Shown here one piece after another: positions 25,019 through 32,589 of a stretch of 33,992 bases of DNA. Origin of the DNA: Deltaproteobacteria bacterium (GTDB lineage: Bacteria > Desulfobacterota > Desulfovibrionia > Desulfovibrionales > Desulfovibrionaceae); contig JAISBT010000100.1 of the NCBI GenBank assembly GCA_031266055.1, positions 1-33,992 on the forward strand. Direction: 5' to 3'. The notes below the pieces were generated by a model that ran no database searches, was not told the origin of the DNA, and worked only from the letters and a program-made list of their open reading frames with translations. The position numbers and the translations under genes were made by a program. Position 1 is the stretch's first letter, and the number at the start of each line of letters is the position of its first letter.

Positions 25019-27146
25019 AGACCACATCAAAGCGCTCGAAGCGCATGAGCAGCCCGGCCCGGCCCTGCGTGGACGAGCGCAAATAAGTGGAAAAACCAAA
25101 CAGTTCGCGCATGGGCGCCAGGGCTTTGATTATCCTGTAACCGCTGCGTTCGCGCATATCGATAACCTTGCCGCCGTGCGCGCTCACCAGATTGAACGCC
25201 GCGCCGAGGAATGCCTCCGGCGTGGAAATTTCAACATACATGACCGGTTCAAGCAATACGGGTCTGGCGGACTCCAAAGCGCTTTTCAAAGCCGCCACAG
25301 CGGCCATATGATAACCGGCCGGCGAAGAAAAACCTTCTTTTCTTTGCAGGGAAAGAATTTCCACCAGCACATCCTGCACAGGAAACCCTTGCAGCACGCC
25401 GGACTGCAAGCTGTCTTCAATACCGCGCTCCACTTCGTCCAGCCAGTTTTGCGGCCAAATTTTCGAGCCGATTTTCGGACGGGGCGCCCGGCCGGCCTGC
25501 GGAGCGGCGCGCTGAAAATTCTGCGGATTCAGCTCCATAAATTCCGCGCTCCATTGCACCAAATTTCCGCAGCCGCGTATTTGCGGCGCAACGCGTAAAG
25601 TAACCTGCCCGTAATGGCGTACGTCGCCAAGCTCACGATCAAATTCTCCGCCCGCCTCCGCTTTTTTCAAGACGGTTTCGCGGCAAAGCACCTGCGGGTT
25701 GCCTATCCTTAAAACAAGGCTGCCTTCGCGTTTAATTTTCTCCAGAAGTATTTCCAGATGTAATTCACCCATGCCGGAAACAATCCGTTGGCCGGTTTCT
25801 TCATCAAGCTCCGCGCGCAAGGTCGGATCCTCCAGCAAAAAACGGCGCAGCAATTCATCAAGTTTTTCACCGTCACCGCTGTTATGCGGCTCCAGAGCCA
25901 GAGAAATTACCGGATGATAAGCGGAAATGTTTTCCAGCAACAACGGTTCGCCCGGTTCCGCTATGGAATCGCCGGTATGGGCGGAGCGTATCCCCTGCAC
26001 CGCCACAATATCGCCCGCTCCGGCCTCGGGAATTTGTTCGCGCTCGTCCGCGTTCAAGCGAAAAATACGCGTAATTTTTTCCGGCTGCGCGCGCGTTACA
26101 TTCAGACAATCCTTGCCCTCATGTATGGTGCCGGCGTATATACGCAAAAGCGACAGTTTCCGCCCGCCCTCCATAAACAACTTGAACACCAGCGCGGACA
26201 AGGGCGCCTCGGGAAAGGGCAGGACGGTTTTTGTTCCGCTTGAACCGGGTTTTTTGATTTCCGCAACTTGCGCTTCCGCTTCCAAAGGATTGGGCAAATA
26301 ACGGCAAATACCGTCCAAAAGCGGCTGCACCCCGGCATTACGCAAGGCCGCGCCCGCAAAAACAGGCACCAGGCTCCTTTTTAAAGTCGCCCGGCGGATG
26401 ACCTGATGCAAAAGCTCTGCCGGCAATTCTTGCGCGGACAGGTAACGCTCCATAATTTCATCGCTTTCGTCCGCCAGGGAATTCAACAACAGCTCGCGCC
26501 AAGGCGCGATCAACCCGGCTTCAGCGGCCGAAAGCGCCTGCCTTGAATATTGTACGCCTTGCGTGGATACGTCAAAATCCATCCGTTCCAGAGTCACCAC
26601 ATCCAGCAGAGCTTCAAACTGCTCCCCCTCGCCCAACGGCACCACCAGAGCAACAGGCCGCGCCTCGAGTTTTTCATGCATTTCCTGCAAAACATTGCTG
26701 AAAGAGGCTCCCAGACGATCCATTTTATTAATGAAAGCCACTTTGGGAATACGGAACTTTTCCGCCTGGCGCCAGACCGTTTCCGACTGGGGTTCAACTC
26801 CGCCTACAGCGCAAAAAACGCCCACGCACCCGTCCAGCACCCGCAAACAACGTTCAACTTCTATGCTGAAATCCACATGGCCGGGAGTATCAATAAGGTT
26901 TATGCCGCAGGCGCCCTCCGGCATCCGCCACGTGCAGGAACAACAAGCTGAAGCTATGGTGATGCCGCGTTCCTGTTCTTCCGGCATGAAATCCATTGTA
27001 GCCGCGCCTTCGTGAACTTCGCCCATGCGGTGTATTTTTTTGGTATAAAACAAAATGCGCTCGGAAAGCGTGGTTTTGCCCGCGTCAATGTGCGCGATAA
27101 TCCCGACATTGCGCAAAGTTTTCAAATATTCCCGCATCTTGGTCAT
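25017..27146 (-). CDS. Elongation factor G paralogue (EF-G2 type)
   Basis: A ribosomal translocase-family GTPase of about 709 residues. The G domain is intact: IAHIDAGKTTLSERIL, MPEEQERGITI, LIDTPGHVDF and FINKMDRLGA. Domain II, III, IV and V regions can be followed to KALAPMRELFGFSTYLRSSTQGRAGLLM. Domain IV is unlike canonical EF-G: the usual SGGRGQYG-type stretch reads RELGDVRHYGQV, and an insert rich in Pro, Arg and Lys (about QNFQRAAPQAGRAPRPKIG) is present. This suggests a paralogue rather than the housekeeping factor. The ATG at 27146 is chosen because AAGGTG lies 10 nt upstream, in the end of the preceding gene; the longer frame overlaps that gene. It is the last gene of a three-gene minus-strand operon. 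The stop sits in a 23-bp inverted repeat. Confidence 0.88.
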   Translation of the reverse strand: MTKMREYLKTLRNVGIIAHIDAGKTTLSERILFYTKKIHRMGEVHEGAATMDFMPEEQERGITIASACCSCTWRMPEGACGINLIDTPGHVDFSIEVERCLRVLDGCVGVFCAVGGVEPQSETVWRQAEKFRIPKVAFINKMDRLGASFSNVLQEMHEKLEARPVALVVPLGEGEQFEALLDVVTLERMDFDVSTQGVQYSRQALSAAEAGLIAPWRELLLNSLADESDEIMERYLSAQELPAELLHQVIRRATLKRSLVPVFAGAALRNAGVQPLLDGICRYLPNPLEAEAQVAEIKKPGSSGTKTVLPFPEAPLSALVFKLFMEGGRKLSLLRIYAGTIHEGKDCLNVTRAQPEKITRIFRLNADEREQIPEAGAGDIVAVQGIRSAHTGDSIAEPGEPLLLENISAYHPVISLALEPHNSGDGEKLDELLRRFLLEDPTLRAELDEETGQRIVSGMGELHLEILLEKIKREGSLVLRIGNPQVLCRETVLKKAEAGGEFDRELGDVRHYGQVTLRVAPQIRGCGNLVQWSAEFMELNPQNFQRAAPQAGRAPRPKIGSKIWPQNWLDEVERGIEDSLQSGVLQGFPVQDVLVEILSLQRKEGFSSPAGYHMAAVAALKSALESARPVLLEPVMYVEISTPEAFLGAAFNLVSAHGGKVIDMRERSGYRIIKALAPMRELFGFSTYLRSSTQGRAGLLMRFERFDVV

Positions 27147-27153
27147 TTGCCGG

Positions 27154-28026
27154 CTACACCTTGGTTTTTTGAGCAAAAAGACCTGCCGAGGCGTGACATA
27201 CCATTATGTCCAACTGGCGAAAAAAAGCCGGATTCAACCCGGGCCAGACCCATAAAGCCTCGCAGCCCGGCTGCAAGCGCAAGGAGACGGACGGATTTTT
27301 GCCCGGCAAATACTCCCGGTCGCTCACCAGAGCATGGCATGCCCCCGGCGCAACCGCAAAATCATCGCCGGAAGCGAAGGTAAAAATATCCGCCAGCGGA
27401 TGCGCCCAGCGCAGCAGTTCCAAATCCGCCTTACAAGCGTCCTGCACGGCAATTCTCGGTTTGTCCGGCAAACCAAGGCATAAAATGCCGCGTTCCCAGG
27501 CTGCCCAGGACAACGCCCGCGCCCAGTCTGAAGCGCCGAACACCACCATGCCGCCGGGCGCGGCGCCGTTTTGCGCGGCCAGACAATCAACCAGACGCAC
27601 GGCTTCTTGAATATCCAAAGAAAAAATTTGCTCCAGGCCCGTCAGCTCAAAAGCAGCGGACAGCGCCAAGGGAAGGGCGGCCGGAGCCGCCCCCACACGG
27701 CAAGCCAGAATGAGCGGCGTTTTCGCCAATATGGCCGGCATCAGCGCGGCCAGTATTTCAGAAGGGGAAGCGTAGTTTTGATCAAAAAAGTATACAACCA
27801 GGGGAAGCGGCGCGCAGGCATCGCAAATATCCCGCCCGAGCCAGGGCATCCGGCGCTCCAGCCTGTCCGCGCCCTCACCCCAGTAATAGTGCAAAAACGC
27901 AATCTGATTCTTCAGCTCTGAACGCAGTTGCGGATTAAGCGCATCGTAAGCGCCCGGCCCGCCATCCAACTGTTTTCGCCAAAGCCAGTCCGGAAGCTCT
28001 ACGCCTGTGTCGCGGCAGTTTTCCAT
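27154..28026 (-). CDS. Hypothetical protein, possibly aldehyde/histidinol-dehydrogenase-like fold
   Basis: A 290-residue protein I do not recognise with certainty. The stretch YFFDQNYASPSEILAALMPAILAKTPLILACRVG resembles the nucleotide-binding half of histidinol and aldehyde dehydrogenases. The later VVFGASDWARALSWAAWERGILCLGLPDKP has the same alternating strand-helix look. A catalytic cysteine or the histidinol-dehydrogenase zinc ligands cannot be assigned. It has no signal peptide. Its ATG abuts the TGA of the exported-protein gene with no gap, and its stop lies 7 nt before the EF-G ATG, so the three genes are translated as one operon. Confidence 0.6.
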   Translation of the reverse strand: MENCRDTGVELPDWLWRKQLDGGPGAYDALNPQLRSELKNQIAFLHYYWGEGADRLERRMPWLGRDICDACAPLPLVVYFFDQNYASPSEILAALMPAILAKTPLILACRVGAAPAALPLALSAAFELTGLEQIFSLDIQEAVRLVDCLAAQNGAAPGGMVVFGASDWARALSWAAWERGILCLGLPDKPRIAVQDACKADLELLRWAHPLADIFTFASGDDFAVAPGACHALVSDREYLPGKNPSVSLRLQPGCEALWVWPGLNPAFFRQLDIMVCHASAGLFAQKTKV

Positions 28027-29184
28027 TCAATCACCAAGCACCGGTTTTCCAAGCATACGTTTAACTTCATTTTTCATGACCAGAGCCTCCAAATGTTCCC
28101 GCGAAATATTCCGGCAGTATTTTCCGTCGTTAAGCATAAGCTGAAAATCTTCTTCAGACAAGATGCTGTCATTCTTGGATAATCCAGCAAGAGCCAGGCA
28201 ATATGAGCGGCTTTCCGCAAGCAGCGTTTCATCACTACAGGCCTGTACCCGGGAAACCATTTCTTCCAGCGCTTGCGGGCTGGGACTGTTTTGCCGGTTT
28301 ATTACCTCCATAAATCCGGTAAAGGCTCTTTCGGCGCCGGCCGCAATATGCCTGGCCTGCACCATATTAAGCCCGAAGGTTCCGGCTTTCAACCATTTGA
28401 ACACGGCATATCCCGTGCTTTGGCCATCTTCCTCAGGGTAAAGCAGGGTTACGCTGGCGGAAGAATAAATGCGTGTTTCCGCCCAGCCTATACCGGAGGC
28501 CGTAGCGCCCGGCTTGTAGCTGTACACGTAATCCCAGTTATTGTATTCGCCCAGAATGCCGCCGCGTTTGCCTATCCCGGATTCATCGTCCTGCCAGCTC
28601 GCCACCATGAGCATGGGTTGGCCGTTATGACGGAAAAGCATAATCAGGCGGCTCAGATTATATTTGTAATATGTCCCGCTGAAATCGTCCGGCGTAATCT
28701 CTTCTTCTTCAATGCTCCAGTAAAACACCGGCGTTTCCGTCAGTTCAGGCAGAAGTTCCCAGACCGGCCGCTTCAAGCTGGAACTTTCCGGCAGTTGTCG
28801 GGTCAAGCGCAAGGAAGAGGGGAAAAGAAGCTGCGCCGGAATATCCGGGTTGAACAAATAACGCAGCACCAGAGGAAAAGATTTCCCGATGGACTGCGTG
28901 AAAAAAATTCCCGCCGCTCCAGAATAATTTTCCGGGTTGACCTCTTCCCCCCGGCGTTTGCAGGTAGTCATAAAATCCAAAAGCAGCGACATTTCCGTTG
29001 CGTTTGGCGGCTGAATATTACGATCTTTGCATTTTAACAGGTTAAACAAAATTTTTTCAACTCTGAAATTTATAGGCGAATCGGATTTGAAGGATCCACT
29101 CGCGGCTGAAGCTGAAAAAACACCCGGCCCAAAAACGATATAGTGAAAAACCAGCAAAAACACCATTTGCTTCAATATTTGCAT
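28027..29184 (-). CDS. Exported hypothetical protein
   Basis: A protein of about 385 residues with a clear Sec signal peptide: ILKQMVFLLVFHYIVFGPG followed by small residues (VFSASAASG) that fit signal-peptidase cleavage. The mature part has no motif I recognise. It is mixed alpha/beta, contains WDYVYSYKPG and SGTYYKYNLSRLIMLFRHNG, and ends in a helical charged segment. The ATG at 29184 is chosen because AAGGGA lies 4-5 nt upstream; an in-frame GTG at 29214 would put an odd polar segment before the signal peptide. First gene of the operon with the unknown protein and the EF-G paralogue. Confidence 0.7.
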   Translation of the reverse strand: MQILKQMVFLLVFHYIVFGPGVFSASAASGSFKSDSPINFRVEKILFNLLKCKDRNIQPPNATEMSLLLDFMTTCKRRGEEVNPENYSGAAGIFFTQSIGKSFPLVLRYLFNPDIPAQLLFPSSLRLTRQLPESSSLKRPVWELLPELTETPVFYWSIEEEEITPDDFSGTYYKYNLSRLIMLFRHNGQPMLMVASWQDDESGIGKRGGILGEYNNWDYVYSYKPGATASGIGWAETRIYSSASVTLLYPEEDGQSTGYAVFKWLKAGTFGLNMVQARHIAAGAERAFTGFMEVINRQNSPSPQALEEMVSRVQACSDETLLAESRSYCLALAGLSKNDSILSEEDFQLMLNDGKYCRNISREHLEALVMKNEVKRMLGKPVLGD

Positions 29185-29208
29185 AACATCCCTTATTGTT
29201 CCAAGTTC

Positions 29209-29224
29209 TGGCACTTATTTTGCT
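29209..29224 (+). promoter_or_regulatory. Perfect sigma-54 (-24/-12) promoter
   Basis: TGGCAC (29209-29214), five bases, then TTGCT (29220-29224) is an exact match to the RpoN consensus TGGCACNNNNNTTGCW, with the invariant GG and GC at the right distance. Transcription would start near 29235, about 42 nt before the GTG of the unknown gene at 29277. The site lies in the short gap between two divergent genes and points at that gene. No activator-binding site was identified. Confidence 0.8.
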
Positions 29225-29276
29225 TTGACTCAGCTACCGAGGCTTTCAGAAAAATTTGCAGCGCAAGGAGCTTGAT

Positions 29277-29858
29277 GTGAACATTAACAGCGTCAATAAT
29301 ATGAGCCAGGACTACCTTGTCAATAATCTGAAAGAGCTGTCCGGCGAAAACGAACTCTCCGCGGCTCCGGCCCTCAGCACCTTATCGCATGTTACAGATA
29401 AAGCCAGCCTTTCCGCCCTCACCCCGCAACTGCAAGGCATACTGCAGGCCATCGACAATCCCGAAGGGAATGTTTTACAGGCGATAAGCGGCAATATAGC
29501 CAATCTGCAGGACGCCTTCGTAACCGCGCTCGCCGGCACGCTGGAAGCGGCCCGTATAGATATTTCCCATAAAGTGACTTTGCGTCTCAACCAGGAGGAA
29601 GCTCTGACGGTAGCCGGGGAGCATCCCGATAAAGGGCGGCTTGAAAAAATTCTGGCCCAAAACCGGGAACTGGCAGCCGCCTTTAAAGAAATAGCCTCCC
29701 AGTCGGAAGTATTGCGCGATGTGGGCAATATAGGCAAAGTTATCGGCATGAGTACCGGAGTATCCAGCTATCAAAACAACGGCCGTACGGCGCAAAACAC
29801 CACCTACCAAATAAGCCTCAAAGGCGAAATGAGCCATTTTTATTTCGGTAAAGTATGA
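29277..29858 (+). CDS. Hypothetical protein under sigma-54 control
   Basis: A protein of about 193 residues that I do not recognise. It starts with Asn/Ser-rich sequence (NINSVNNMSQDYLVNNLKEL) and has helical stretches (LQGILQAIDNPEGNVLQAI, NIANLQDAFVTALAGTLEAA). Its end is polar and Gly/Asn-rich (STGVSSYQNNGRTAQNTTYQ), closing with KGEMSHFYFGKV. It has no signal peptide and no transmembrane helix. The composition recalls flagellar, secreted-by-type-III or pilus-associated proteins, but no motif proves this. GTG at 29277 is chosen because AAGGAG (29265-29270) is 6 nt upstream; the longer frame starts at a TTG without a site. Confidence 0.75.
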   Translation: MNINSVNNMSQDYLVNNLKELSGENELSAAPALSTLSHVTDKASLSALTPQLQGILQAIDNPEGNVLQAISGNIANLQDAFVTALAGTLEAARIDISHKVTLRLNQEEALTVAGEHPDKGRLEKILAQNRELAAAFKEIASQSEVLRDVGNIGKVIGMSTGVSSYQNNGRTAQNTTYQISLKGEMSHFYFGKV

Positions 29859-29886
29859 TCTGCGCCTGACGGCGAAAACAAGCAAA

Positions 29887-29915
29887 GCCGTTTAACCTTG
29901 CATATGCTAAACGGC
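29887..29915 (+). terminator. Hairpin after the sigma-54 gene
   Basis: GCCGTTTA (29887-29894) pairs perfectly with TAAACGGC (29908-29915) across a 13-nt loop, 28 nt after the stop. There is no T-run, so it may be an mRNA-end stabiliser or a factor-assisted terminator instead of a simple intrinsic one. Confidence 0.4.
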
Positions 29916-29970
29916 CTGGCTCCAATATTCAACGGACAAAGTTCACCGGCTCACGGGTTCGCGCTTTCCC

Positions 29971-30096
29971 TATAGCATTTTACGCTTGAGATTATCGCTT
30001 GACGGCGAAGCAAGTTCTCCTTGCGATAACCTCGCGGCAAGGATTTGCGGGCAAATCCTTGCCGAGCAGATGGACATTTTCAATGTTAATCTGCTC
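29971..30096. repeat. Composite palindromic repeat, site 7 (diverged)
   Basis: This site begins with a half copy of the AGCATTTTA motif. A TTATCGC/GCGATAA outer stem (29992-29998 with 30023-30029) encloses GCAAG/CTTGC. A perfect 14-bp stem with a 2-nt loop follows (30035-30048 with 30051-30064), then a diverged form of the GAGCAT-type hairpin: GAGCAGAT (30064-30071) with ATCTGCTC (30089-30096) around GACATT/AATGTT. The secG stop is inside this last hairpin. Confidence 0.75.
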
Positions 30097-30439
30097 CAGG
30101 CCCCGCGGCCCCCTGGCCGCCCTGCTCCCCGGTTTGCCCCTGAACCGGCGGAGAAGCCGGTTCTTCAATATTAATGATCTCAACTTCCTTTATACGGGAG
30201 GTTGCGCTGCTGTCCCGGCCGGAGGTCAAAATACTGTAGCCCAGAGAAGTGCAGAAAAATACAATCGCCACGAAGGTGGTCAATTTTACCAGAATGCCGC
30301 CCGCACCGGTGCTTCCGAACAAAGAAGAACTGCCGCCGCCGAAAATTACGCCCATGCCTTCTTTGCCGGACTGCAACAAAACAAAAATAATCAGCAGGAC
30401 ACATGCTGAAATATGCAAGGTTAAAATCATGCCGTTCAA
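30086..30439 (-). CDS. secG: Preprotein translocase subunit SecG
   Basis: A 117-residue small inner-membrane subunit of the SecYEG channel that aids SecA-driven protein export. Two membrane segments are visible (MILTLHISACVLLIIFVLLQ and LVKLTTFVAIVFFCTSLGYSIL) around the conserved loop QSGKEGMGVIFGGGSSSLFGSTGAGGIL. A Pro/Gly/Gln-rich tail (PPVQGQTGEQGGQGAAGPGA) follows, common in this group. Start is TTG, supported by AAAGGAG 7 nt upstream; an ATG lies three codons later. The stop is in a repeat hairpin. It follows tpiA in the same direction, a very common order. Confidence 0.93.
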   Translation of the reverse strand: MNGMILTLHISACVLLIIFVLLQSGKEGMGVIFGGGSSSLFGSTGAGGILVKLTTFVAIVFFCTSLGYSILTSGRDSSATSRIKEVEIINIEEPASPPVQGQTGEQGGQGAAGPGAD

Positions 30440-30525
30440 AATTCAGCTCCTTTATAGCATCGCGTCAAGCGACAACAAGCGCAACACATATTGCATGTAC
30501 CTCACGGAAAACACGGGCCGCCTGA

Positions 30526-31290
30526 TCAGGCCAAAGCTATCCGGCTGAAGCTTTCCGCTTCCATTGATGCACCGCCTACCAGCAGACCGTCCACATTGTC
30601 AAGCTTAATAAGTTGCCCGGCATTGTCCGGTTTGACGCTGCCGCCGTAAAGAATGCGCATGTGCGCGTATTGAAGGGGAAAAAAATTTTTTATAAGCCTG
30701 CGCACCAAAGCATGCGCCTCCATGATCTCCTCCGAACCCGCAACTTTACCTGTTCCGATGGCCCACACCGGTTCATAGGCGAATACAAGCCGCGAGGGTT
30801 TTATATCCTTGGGCACGGCTGCGAGTCCGGCGGACATCTGTCCGCTCAAAACCCGTTCCAACTGTCCGGACTCGCGTTCCACAAGCGTTTCGCCAATGCA
30901 CAGCACCACGTTCAGGCCGCTTTCCAAAGCAAACGCGGTTTTTTTACCTATAAATTCATCCGATTCCCCCAGCAGGTGCCGGCGTTCCGAATGTCCGGCC
31001 AGTACCCAGGCGCATGAACAATCAAGCAGCATCACGGGAGAAATTTCGCCGGTAAAAGCCCCCTCGCCAGCCGGGTAGACATCCTGCGCGCCTAAAAATA
31101 AACGCGAGCCGGAAGCTTCCGCGTTTAAAACATCCGCGCAGCTTTGCAAAGCGGTGAAGGGGGCAAAGATGACAAATTCTCTGTCTTCGAGCCGCTTGCC
31201 CAAAATATTTGTAATAATTCCGGCGGTGGTTTGCACTGCTTCCCGGCGGGTTTTATACATTTTCCAATTGGCGGCGATCATTTTTTTCAT
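30526..31290 (-). CDS. tpiA: Triosephosphate isomerase
   Basis: A 254-residue cytosolic glycolytic enzyme interconverting dihydroxyacetone phosphate and glyceraldehyde 3-phosphate. The active-site lysine (AANWKMYKT, Lys10), the histidine in WVLAGHSERRHLLGE and the glutamate in VFAYEPVWAIGTGKVA are all present. The phosphate-gripping loop and ILYGGSVKPDN at the C-terminus are intact. Length is normal. GAGGCC precedes the ATG. It is followed by secG after 86 nt. Confidence 0.97.
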   Translation of the reverse strand: MKKMIAANWKMYKTRREAVQTTAGIITNILGKRLEDREFVIFAPFTALQSCADVLNAEASGSRLFLGAQDVYPAGEGAFTGEISPVMLLDCSCAWVLAGHSERRHLLGESDEFIGKKTAFALESGLNVVLCIGETLVERESGQLERVLSGQMSAGLAAVPKDIKPSRLVFAYEPVWAIGTGKVAGSEEIMEAHALVRRLIKNFFPLQYAHMRILYGGSVKPDNAGQLIKLDNVDGLLVGGASMEAESFSRIALA

Positions 31291-31344
31291 TCTGGCCTCG
31301 TGTATGATTGAAGCAGCCCGGTATGAAACAACCTATTCCCATGT

Positions 31345-31502
31345 CACACTTAAAACTTCGCTTCGCTACGTTTGAAGTGTGAAGACCGCAAAGCAAAAAA
31401 CGTGGTTTTTGCTTTGCTCCGCCGCCTTAAGGCGGCGCGCCGGGCGGACAAGCCCGGCGTCAGTACGCTGTTCTATACGAGCTTTTAAGCGTTACAGCGT
31501 AC
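31345..31502. repeat. Composite palindromic repeat, site 8
   Basis: The gap between tpiA and rimI holds a bulged CACACTT/AAGTGTG hairpin (about 31345-31382), the 12-bp stem (31388-31399 with 31406-31417), the 16-bp TTAA palindrome (31421-31436), the GCCGGGC hairpin (31439-31458) with loop GGACAA, and the outer stem (31463-31471 with 31494-31502) around GCTTTTAAGC (31481-31490). It matches 2-116 in the same orientation, apart from the loop and the inner stem. Confidence 0.88.
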
Positions 31503-31981
31503 TATTCCCATTCATAAACAAAAATCAAGGCGTCTTCCTCAGGCTCTGAATAATAATTCCTTCTTTTCCCTGCCGGTTTGAAACCCAGCGATTCATACAG
31601 AGCGAGCGCCGCCGTGTTGCTGACGCGCACTTCAAGCACCGCGCGGAAAATATTCACGGCAGAGGCGGCGTCAAGTATAGTTTTTACAAGCTTTTTACCT
31701 ATGCCGAACCGGCGTTTATCCGCATTCACGGCAATATTGTATATTTCCAGTTCACCCGCGGCCCTGGCCATGGAAACAGCGGCATAGGCCAATACCGTTT
31801 TACCGGACACAGCTCCAAAAAGCTTGCATGCTCCGGATTTTAACAATAAACTATATTGTTCCCTGGTCCAGGGAGTGGAAAAAGCCGCCTTTTCCAACTC
31901 CAGAACAGAATCCAGATATTCTTCCGTAAGAATGCGGAATTTATACTCCTGAGCATGTTCTGTCCCCTGCGCCATACACAT
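31502..31981 (-). CDS. rimI: Ribosomal protein alanine N-acetyltransferase-type GNAT enzyme
   Basis: A 159-residue GNAT acetyltransferase of the RimI group, which acetylates the N-terminus of ribosomal protein S18. FRILTEEYLDSVLELEKAAFSTPWTREQY is the typical RimI start. LEIYNIAVNADKRRFGIGKKLVKTIL holds the acetyl-CoA-binding R-x-x-G-x-G motif. EVRVSNTAALALYESLGFKPAGKRRNYYSEPEEDALIF is the family's C-terminal signature. An N-terminal extension of about a dozen residues makes the exact start uncertain. The TAG stop uses the final base of a repeat module (31502). Confidence 0.9.
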   Translation of the reverse strand: MCMAQGTEHAQEYKFRILTEEYLDSVLELEKAAFSTPWTREQYSLLLKSGACKLFGAVSGKTVLAYAAVSMARAAGELEIYNIAVNADKRRFGIGKKLVKTILDAASAVNIFRAVLEVRVSNTAALALYESLGFKPAGKRRNYYSEPEEDALIFVYEWE

Positions 31982-32041
31982 TTATTATCTTATTCCGCTG
32001 CGCAATACAAATTAAAATATTTTTGTCCGCCGGGAAAAACC

Positions 32042-32584
32042 ATGACCAAACCCAAATGCGACCAGCCTTTTTCAGCACAGGCCGACGAAATTCTGGAAGT
32101 TCTGGACGCCAGGGACAGACCTTTCATGCTTATGCCGAGAAAGCAGGCTCTGCGCCAAAATTTGCCGCTCAAAGCCGCGCTTGTTGTCGTACGCGACCAA
32201 AACGGCAAAATCTATATCCATCAACGCGCAAAGAAAAAATCCACCTATGCCCGAACCTGGACCGTCTCCGCCGCCGGCTATGTGAAAGCCGGCGAAGCCC
32301 TTGAAGACGCGGCTTTGCGGGAACTCGCCGAAGAACTGTCCGTCACTTCGGCCAAGCTCAAGCTCGCGGCGACCGCGCGGCCTTCCCCCGCTACGGACAA
32401 CAGCCTGGTTGCCCTGTTTCTTTCCAGCCCGGCCCAGGTGATCATCACCGCGGATCCGTCGGAAATATCCGGCGGCATGTTTGTGGATAAAGACGAACTG
32501 TCCGCCCTGCTGCGCGACATGCCGGAACTCATCGCTCCAGCCCTGAAATGGGCGCATGCGGTTTGCGACCTGTTCGGCGCATGA
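32042..32584 (+). CDS. NUDIX hydrolase
   Basis: A 180-residue NUDIX enzyme. The box reads GYVKAGEALEDAALRELAEEL, a full match to G-x5-E-x7-R-E-x-x-E-E-x. It is preceded by IYIHQRAKKKSTYARTWTVSAAG. The overall layout (DARDRPF, then HQRAK and WTVSAAG) recalls the isopentenyl-diphosphate-isomerase-like/YfcD subgroup of NUDIX proteins, whose substrates are not well defined. The ATG at 32042 is preferred; a longer frame would overlap the divergent rimI gene. It converges with hipA, with only 5 bp between the stops. Confidence 0.9.
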   Translation: MTKPKCDQPFSAQADEILEVLDARDRPFMLMPRKQALRQNLPLKAALVVVRDQNGKIYIHQRAKKKSTYARTWTVSAAGYVKAGEALEDAALRELAEELSVTSAKLKLAATARPSPATDNSLVALFLSSPAQVIITADPSEISGGMFVDKDELSALLRDMPELIAPALKWAHAVCDLFGA

Positions 32585-32589
32585 GAAAG

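Noticed and set aside
1-31502. CRISPR array
   Set aside because: The repeats are dispersed, differ in module order and lack regular spacers. No cas gene is present.
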